Assembly (NCBI GenBank): GCA_025936675.1
Contig: JAICSX010000020.1
Location: forward strand, 1 to 36,791
DNA: 36,791 nucleotides
Direction: 5' to 3'
Source of the DNA: Sphingomonas sp.
Lineage (GTDB): Bacteria; Pseudomonadota; Alphaproteobacteria; Sphingomonadales; Sphingomonadaceae
Shown piece after piece: positions 31,793-36,791 of the stretch. The notes beneath the pieces are model-generated. The model ran no database searches. It saw nothing but the letters and a program-made list of their open reading frames with translations, and was not told the DNA's origin. The stretch's first letter is position 1. Each line of letters begins with the position of its first letter. The position numbers and the translations under genes were made by a program.

Positions 31793-34700
31793 ATGCGCCG
31801 GCGATACAAGCCGCTGCCGCTGCTGGAGGGTGGGCAGGCGGACGCCGTCGATCCCGCGATCAACGCATCGGTTTCCGCCTCGGCGGGCAGCGGCAAGACC
31901 CAGGTCCTGACCGGCCGCGTCCTCAATCTCCTGCTTTCCGGAGCGCCGGCCGAGACCATCCTGTGCCTGACCTTCACCAAGGCCGGTGCCGCTGAGATGG
32001 CGAACCGGATCGGTAAGCAGCTCGCCGACTGGGTGAGGCTGCCCAACAAGGACCTTAGGAAGGACCTGTTCGCGCTTCGGGTGCGCGACACGCCGGAGAT
32101 AATGGAGCGCTCGCGGCGGCTCTTCGCGCAAGTGCTGGAAGCGCCAGGCGGCCTTCGCATCCAGACGATCCACAGCTTCGCGCAGACCCTGCTTGCATCC
32201 TTTCCGGCCGAGGCGGGGATCGCGCCGGGCTTGCGTCCGATCGAAGGCCGGGCGGAACAGGAGCTTGCGGGCACGACGCTCGCCAATTTGCTCGCCGATG
32301 CCGATGCGCGGGGCGAGAAGTGGCTGCTAGACGACGTCCGCTGCCTCAGTCTCCGCCTTGGCGAGGGCGGAGCGGTCCGGTACCTGATGCGCTGCGCCGC
32401 CGCGCCTGAGGCGATGGAGGCGCTGGGCCCGGCCGACGGCATTGAAGCAAGGTCGTTCGGCCTCATGGGCCTGCCGGAAGGCGGGGTCGACGCGTACCTG
32501 GAAACGCATTGCGCCGATGATCGCTTCGATTGCGATCTGCTGCGCGCGATCGCCGACATCAACCGGCAGTGGAGCACAAAGGAGGGCGCGGAGCATGTCG
32601 AGCGCGTCGAGCGCTGGCTGGCGCTTGCCCCGACCGAGCGGGCAAGCGAGCTGCCGGAGCTTGCGCTGCTGGTCTTCACCAAGAGCGGCGAGCGGCGAAA
32701 GCCAAAGGGACAAGTGAAGATCGACCCCGCCTACCAGTCGCACAGCGAGCGGCTGGCGGAGGCGATCGGCGGGTTGCTGGCGGTCAAGTCGGGATCGAAG
32801 CTCGCTCGTGAAATGGCGGCCGGGCTGCGCGCGGGGCAAGCCTTCTCGGCAGCCTACGAGAGCGCCAAGCGAAGCGCCGGAGCGACCGATTTCAACGATC
32901 TCATCCGCTGGACCTGCCGGCTGCTGGCGACTCCGGGCATGGGCGAATGGGTGCGCTACAAGCTCGACCGACGCACCGACCACATCCTGGTCGACGAATC
33001 GCAGGATACCAACCGCCAGCAGTGGCAGATCGTGCAGGCGCTGGCGGTGGAATATTTCGCTGGGATGAGCGCTGCCGAGCGAAAGCACCGGACCATGTTC
33101 CTGGTCGGCGACTTCAAGCAGGCGATCTTCCGGTTCCAGGGGACGAACCCGACGGAGTTCGACCGCGCAAGAGCCTGGCTGCGCGACAACTCCGAGGCGA
33201 TCCGCGCGAGCGCGGAGGAGAATGAGGAAAGCTGGGCTCCGCCCGAGTTCAAGGACCTATCCATCGACCGCAGTTACCGCTCGGCGCCGGCAATCCTCGA
33301 CGCGGTCGATGCTACCATCCGCGAGGTCGGCTACCGCCAAATGGGCCTGTCGGAAGAGCCGCGGACGCACCGCGCTTTCCACGACAATCGGCCTGGGGTC
33401 GTCGAATTGTGGGCGCCTTTTTCCGCCGCCGAGGAGCAGGAGGACGAGGGCGAGGAAGGCTGGATCACCGAGGACGAGCGGCTCTACGCGACGCAGCTCG
33501 CGAAGCAGGTGCGCGGCTGGCTCGTGGCGCCGCCGGTGCTGGGGTCGACCGGACGACCATTAAATGCCGGTGACATCCTGATCCTGGTCCGCAGCCGCTC
33601 GCGCGACATCGCGTCGCTGATCGTCGCGCGGTTGTTCGAGGAGGGGGTGCCGGTCGCGGGCATCGACCGGCTGCAGCTGCACAAACCGTTCGCGGTGCGC
33701 GACCTGCTCGCTGCGATCGCCTTCGCGGTGCAGCCGTTCGACGACCTCAACCTCGCGAACCTGCTGGTCTCGCCGCTGATCGGCTGGAGCCAGGAGCAGC
33801 TGTTCGACCTCGCCTACGATCGCAAGGCGAGCTTGTGGGAGGCACTGCGTAGCCGGGCCGGTGAGCGCGCGGAGTTCGGGACTGCAGACGAGGCCCTGCG
33901 CGAGCTGCTGCGGATTGCCGACTTCACGACGCCGCACCAGTTTCTGGAGACGGTGCTTGCCGGGCCGATGCAGGGCCGCCGCAAGCTGTACAAGAGGCTC
34001 GGAAATTCGGCTCGCGATCCGATCGACGAGCTGGTCAGCAGCGCGCTCGAGTTCGAGCGGAACGAGACCGCCTCGCTCGGCCGGTTCCTGACGTGGTTCT
34101 CTCGCGGCGAGGTCGAGGTAATGCGCGAGGCCGGCGAGCGCGGGAGTGCGGTGCGGGTGATGACTGTGCACGGCGCAAAGGGGCTCGAGGCGCCCGTCGT
34201 GATCCTCGCCGATGCCACTCTCGACCCATCGAAGCTCGGCGGCGTGCGCCAATCGATCGACGTGGCGGTCGATGGCGCGAAGGTGCCTTTGATCCGGCCG
34301 CGAAAGGCGGAACGCGTCGCTGCCTTCGACAAGGTCATGGCCGAGGAAGAAGCCCTAGACCTCGAGGAGCATTGGCGGCTGCTTTACGTCGCAATGACCA
34401 GGGCGATGGAGCGGCTGGTCGTCGCCGGCATCGACAAGGGCGAGCGCAAGGAGAATTGCTGGCACCTGAGGGTGGAGCGGGCGCTCCATGCGCTCGGCGC
34501 GGAATGGGAGGAGGGTGAGGGCTGGCCGCAGAGGCTTGTCTACCGTGGGAAGGTACTGGCGCGAGCGACCAAGCCGAAGCCGCCGCGGACCGTTTTTCCG
34601 GGCCCGTCGCTGCCGGGCTGGGCGAGGACCCCGGCGCCGCCGGAATCCCGGCCGCCGCGGCCGCTTGCTCCATCCGCCATCGCTGTCGATGACGAAAGCG

Positions 34701-35197
34701 CGCCCCCGCCGAGCGATGCGATGCGCGCGGCAGCGCAGCGAGGCACGTGGATCCACCAGCTTCTCGAGCGCCTGCCGTCCATCGATGCTGCTGCTCGGGC
34801 AATCGCTGCCACGAAATGGCTGGAGCGGTCTGCCGGTGTCGCAGATGCCGCCTTGCGCGATGAAATGGTCGCCCAGGTCTGCGGCATTTTATCGGACCCG
34901 CGTTTCGGCGCGCTGTTCGGTCCCGGGTCGCTTGGTGAAGCGCCGCTCGCCGCGACTCTTCCCGACGGACGAGTGATCGCCGGCACGGTCGACCGGCTGC
35001 TGGTAGAGGAGGGGCGAGTTGCTGTCATCGACTTCAAAACGGGGAGGGTGCCCCAGACCGACGCCGAAATCCCAAACTCCCACCGCGCTCAGATGGCGGC
35101 TTATGCCGACGCCTTGCGGGTCATCTTCCCGGGACGCCGGATCAGTGCTTCTCTCTTGTACACAGCCGGTCCGAAACTCATCGACCTGATGCCTTGA
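31793..35197 (+). CDS. addA: Double-strand break repair helicase AddA
   Basis: AddA is the UvrD-like superfamily 1 helicase-nuclease of the AddAB complex. The 1134-residue protein shows Walker A ASAGSGKTQVLTGR (Lys35), motif Ia ILCLTFTKAGAAEMANRI, motif II LVDESQDTNRQQWQI, motif III FLVGDFKQAIFRFQG, motif V VRVMTVHGAKGLEAPVVI and motif VI LLYVAMTRAMERLVVAG. The C-terminal nuclease motif is GTVDRLLVEEGRVAVIDFKT (Asp1080, Lys1082). I start at ATG 31793 because it begins MRRRYKPLPLLEGGQADAVD and has GGAAG upstream; the frame extends 24 codons further but overlaps the small minus-strand ORF. Stop 35197 precedes trxA by 65 bases. All catalytic motifs are intact. Confidence 0.95.
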   Translation: MRRRYKPLPLLEGGQADAVDPAINASVSASAGSGKTQVLTGRVLNLLLSGAPAETILCLTFTKAGAAEMANRIGKQLADWVRLPNKDLRKDLFALRVRDTPEIMERSRRLFAQVLEAPGGLRIQTIHSFAQTLLASFPAEAGIAPGLRPIEGRAEQELAGTTLANLLADADARGEKWLLDDVRCLSLRLGEGGAVRYLMRCAAAPEAMEALGPADGIEARSFGLMGLPEGGVDAYLETHCADDRFDCDLLRAIADINRQWSTKEGAEHVERVERWLALAPTERASELPELALLVFTKSGERRKPKGQVKIDPAYQSHSERLAEAIGGLLAVKSGSKLAREMAAGLRAGQAFSAAYESAKRSAGATDFNDLIRWTCRLLATPGMGEWVRYKLDRRTDHILVDESQDTNRQQWQIVQALAVEYFAGMSAAERKHRTMFLVGDFKQAIFRFQGTNPTEFDRARAWLRDNSEAIRASAEENEESWAPPEFKDLSIDRSYRSAPAILDAVDATIREVGYRQMGLSEEPRTHRAFHDNRPGVVELWAPFSAAEEQEDEGEEGWITEDERLYATQLAKQVRGWLVAPPVLGSTGRPLNAGDILILVRSRSRDIASLIVARLFEEGVPVAGIDRLQLHKPFAVRDLLAAIAFAVQPFDDLNLANLLVSPLIGWSQEQLFDLAYDRKASLWEALRSRAGERAEFGTADEALRELLRIADFTTPHQFLETVLAGPMQGRRKLYKRLGNSARDPIDELVSSALEFERNETASLGRFLTWFSRGEVEVMREAGERGSAVRVMTVHGAKGLEAPVVILADATLDPSKLGGVRQSIDVAVDGAKVPLIRPRKAERVAAFDKVMAEEEALDLEEHWRLLYVAMTRAMERLVVAGIDKGERKENCWHLRVERALHALGAEWEEGEGWPQRLVYRGKVLARATKPKPPRTVFPGPSLPGWARTPAPPESRPPRPLAPSAIAVDDESAPPPSDAMRAAAQRGTWIHQLLERLPSIDAAARAIAATKWLERSAGVADAALRDEMVAQVCGILSDPRFGALFGPGSLGEAPLAATLPDGRVIAGTVDRLLVEEGRVAVIDFKTGRVPQTDAEIPNSHRAQMAAYADALRVIFPGRRISASLLYTAGPKLIDLMP

Positions 35198-35262
35198 GTG
35201 CTCATGACCGAGCGCCCATATGCCTGTTAAACTTTGAACCCCCGCGTGGAGATTCGCCCGCC

Positions 35263-35583
35263 ATGGCCACTAAGACCGTCACCGACCAGAGCTTTGCAAC
35301 CGACGTCCTCGGCTCTGAAAGCCCCGTCCTCGTCGATTTTTGGGCGGAGTGGTGCGGCCCGTGCCGGATGATTGCGCCTGCGCTGGAAGAGATCGCCGGA
35401 GAGCTGGGCGACAAAGTCACCATTGCCAAGCTCAACATCGACGAGAATCCGGATATTCCCAGCCGCTACGGCGTTCGCGGCATTCCCACGATGCTGCTGT
35501 TTAAAGGCGGCCAGCCGGTCGCCCAGAAGGTCGGGGCTGCGCCGCGCAGCCAGATCCAGCAATGGCTTGAGGGCAACCTCTAG
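35263..35583 (+). CDS. trxA: Thioredoxin
   Basis: The 106-residue protein is a standard thioredoxin, a cytoplasmic dithiol reductant for ribonucleotide reductase, PAPS reductase and peroxiredoxins. The active site is FWAEWCGPCRMIAP with Cys31 and Cys34. Downstream are KLNIDENPDIPSRYGVRGIP (with the conserved cis-Pro in GIPT) and MLLFKGGQPV. The ATG at 35263 follows a GGAG about 12 bases upstream; the frame is open 23 codons earlier, overlapping the addA end, but those do not resemble the family. It is last in the divL-to-trxA cluster and convergent with the second GFA gene, three bases apart. Confidence 0.96.
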   Translation: MATKTVTDQSFATDVLGSESPVLVDFWAEWCGPCRMIAPALEEIAGELGDKVTIAKLNIDENPDIPSRYGVRGIPTMLLFKGGQPVAQKVGAAPRSQIQQWLEGNL

Positions 35584-35586
35584 GTC

Positions 35587-36030
35587 TTATTCGGCGGGAG
35601 GCTCGATCCCATTCAGGCCGCGCGTGTCCGGCCGGAACTTATCGTGTCGAGGAAGTTCGTCCTTCGGTTCGAACCAGCCGATGCGGCTGCCCCAGAAGAT
35701 GTGGAATTCCGGAGCGATGGCTTCGGGATCGTCGAGCGTCGCAACGCTGAAATCGACTGTTTCCGGCTGATGATCGACCTTCATCAAGAATGGGGTTCCG
35801 CATTCGCCGCAAAACTCGCGGTGGCCGAAGCTCGACGACGGGACGGATCGCACCTTCTCGGCGCCCTCAGTCCACACGAAATCGCCATCGGGAACACTTG
35901 CGAAGACCATCGCCGCAGCACCGCTGCTTAGCTGGCAGGTGCGGCAGTGGCACCAGCCGCAGTCGAATGGTTCGCTTTTCAGCTCGTAGCGTACCGTTCC
36001 GCACATGCATCCGCCCTTCAGTCCGGCCAT
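35587..36030 (-). CDS. GFA-family zinc protein, second copy
   Basis: The 147-residue protein has the same zinc pattern as the gene at 12012: LKGGCMCGTVRY (Cys8, Cys10), CGWCHCRTCQLSSG (Cys24, Cys27, Cys29, Cys32) and FCGECGTPFLMKV. The middle and C-terminal sequence differ considerably from the first copy, for example ATLDDPEAIAPEFHIFWGS, so this is a separate subfamily rather than a recent duplicate. Function unproven, as for the family generally. The ATG at 36030 has an AGGGA-like Shine-Dalgarno about 10 bases upstream. It is divergent from secA with 124 bases between the two start codons. Confidence 0.9.
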   Translation of the reverse strand: MAGLKGGCMCGTVRYELKSEPFDCGWCHCRTCQLSSGAAAMVFASVPDGDFVWTEGAEKVRSVPSSSFGHREFCGECGTPFLMKVDHQPETVDFSVATLDDPEAIAPEFHIFWGSRIGWFEPKDELPRHDKFRPDTRGLNGIEPPAE

Positions 36031-36049
36031 TTGTTCACGGTCCCTTTAA

Positions 36050-36077
36050 TTGACTACGGCTAGGGGGCTCCTTACAT
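36050..36077 (+). promoter_or_regulatory. Weak candidate promoter for secA
   Basis: TTGACT (36050-36055) is followed 16 bases later by TTACAT (36072-36077), a reasonable -35 and a poor -10. It would give a leader of about 70 bases before the secA ATG at 36155. Alphaproteobacterial -10 boxes are loose, so this stays a guess. Confidence 0.25.
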
Positions 36078-36154
36078 CGCCCGCCACAGTTTCCCAGAGC
36101 GTCGGCGAGCGGTTTTCTCGCCTTTCACAACGCCCGGGTATTTAAGGGAATTCC

Positions 36155-36791
36155 ATGTTCGCCGCAGTGGCAAAGAGCATCTTCGGATCGGCCAACGATC
36201 GCTATGTCCGGGGTCTCGGTAAATATGTCGACGCCGTCAACGCGCTTGAGACCAATATCCACGCGCTCAATGACGAAGAGCTGAAGGGCCAAACGGAGCG
36301 CTTCCGGCAGCGGCTGGCTAATGGAGAGAAGCTGGACGATCTGCTTCCTGAAGCTTTCGCGACGGTTCGCGAGGCGGCCATCCGAACGCTCGGTCAGCGC
36401 CATTACGACGTCCAGCTGATCGGCGGCATCGCGCTTCATCGCGGCGAGATCGCTGAGATGAAGACCGGCGAAGGAAAGACGCTGGTCGCGACGCTCGCGG
36501 TCTATCTGAACGCCCTTGAGGGCAAGGGCGTCCACGTGGTCACCGTCAACGACTATCTCGCCCGGCGCGACGCCGACTGGATGGGCCAGATCTACCGCTT
36601 TCTCGGCATGAGCGTCGGAGTCATCGTACCGAACCTGACGGATCAGGAGCGCCGTGAGGCTTACGGTTCCGATATCACCTACGGGACGAACAACGAATTC
36701 GGCTTCGATTATCTGCGCGACAACATGAAATTCCGCCTGGAAGACTACGTCCAGAGGGATTTCAACTTCGCCATTGTGGACGAAGTGGACT
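36155..36791 (+). CDS. secA: Preprotein translocase ATPase SecA (N-terminal part, partial)
   Basis: SecA is the ATPase motor that drives preproteins through the SecYEG channel. The first 212 codons are present and run off the window end. The N terminus [19 protein letters not shown] is followed by [20 protein letters not shown] and Walker A MKTGEGKT (102-109). [34 protein letters not shown] and the start of the DEAD-type motif IVDEVD (209-212) complete nucleotide-binding domain 1 as far as it can be seen. The ATG at 36155 has AAGGGA about eight bases upstream. It is divergent from the GFA gene. Cytoplasmic and membrane-associated. Confidence 0.96.
   Translation, partial: MFAAVAKSIFGSANDRYVRGLGKYVDAVNALETNIHALNDEELKGQTERFRQRLANGEKLDDLLPEAFATVREAAIRTLGQRHYDVQLIGGIALHRGEIAEMKTGEGKTLVATLAVYLNALEGKGVHVVTVNDYLARRDADWMGQIYRFLGMSVGVIVPNLTDQERREAYGSDITYGTNNEFGFDYLRDNMKFRLEDYVQRDFNFAIVDEVD

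Noticed and set aside
31756..32682. Open frame of 308 codons antisense to addA
   Set aside because: Serine- and arginine-rich shadow of the AddA helicase domain; no start signal or motif.

Overview
The window is a GC-rich stretch of an alphaproteobacterial chromosome, most likely from Sphingomonadales. This is inferred from gene content: a DivL-type pseudokinase with tyrosine at the phospho-acceptor site, a long TonB-dependent receptor with TPR-sulfotransferases, alphaproteobacterial-type AddA/AddB, and an EcfG-like promoter. Gene density is high, many genes overlap by ATGA-type junctions, and I see no tRNA, rRNA, CRISPR array or insertion sequence.

Layout. (1) 1-646: the 3' end of trmD overlapping rplS. 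(2) 698-4783: a TPR protein fused to a 2-oxoglutarate/Fe(II) oxygenase domain, then an exported dipeptidyl-peptidase IV. (3) 4800-9169: a DUF2189 membrane protein, a SAM methyltransferase and a membrane-anchored M28 metallopeptidase. (4) 9269-11965: asd, facing a translationally coupled pair on the minus strand, a P-loop sulfotransferase-like protein and a PKHD-type dioxygenase. (5) 12012-16060: a GFA-family protein, an alpha/beta hydrolase, a low-complexity membrane protein, a Prx5 peroxiredoxin, YqgE and an LPG-synthase-type membrane protein. (6) 16068-17584: ahcY, whose leader carries a perfect palindrome and a stable hairpin. (7) 17585-24041, minus strand: a TonB-dependent receptor, an internal terminator, a short sulfotransferase and a TPR-sulfotransferase, preceded by the C-terminal remnant of a second TonB receptor. 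(8) 24177-35583, plus strand: divL, tsaE, amgK, murU, addB, addA and trxA, tightly packed, with a tiny minus-strand membrane ORF in the addB-addA gap. (9) 35587 to the end: a second GFA-family protein and the 5' part of secA.

How the genes may work together. Region 8 joins a cell-cycle signalling pseudokinase, tRNA t6A synthesis, the AmgK-MurU peptidoglycan-recycling shortcut and AddAB break repair, so it looks like a growth and envelope-maintenance transcription unit. The accessory theme elsewhere is sulfotransferase-fold and 2OG/Fe(II)-oxygenase proteins (three and two genes), close to a large TonB receptor and two exopeptidases. A joint role in modifying or taking up an external peptide or other ligand is my inference; no substrate can be read from the sequence. 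That set is the best candidate here for an undescribed system.
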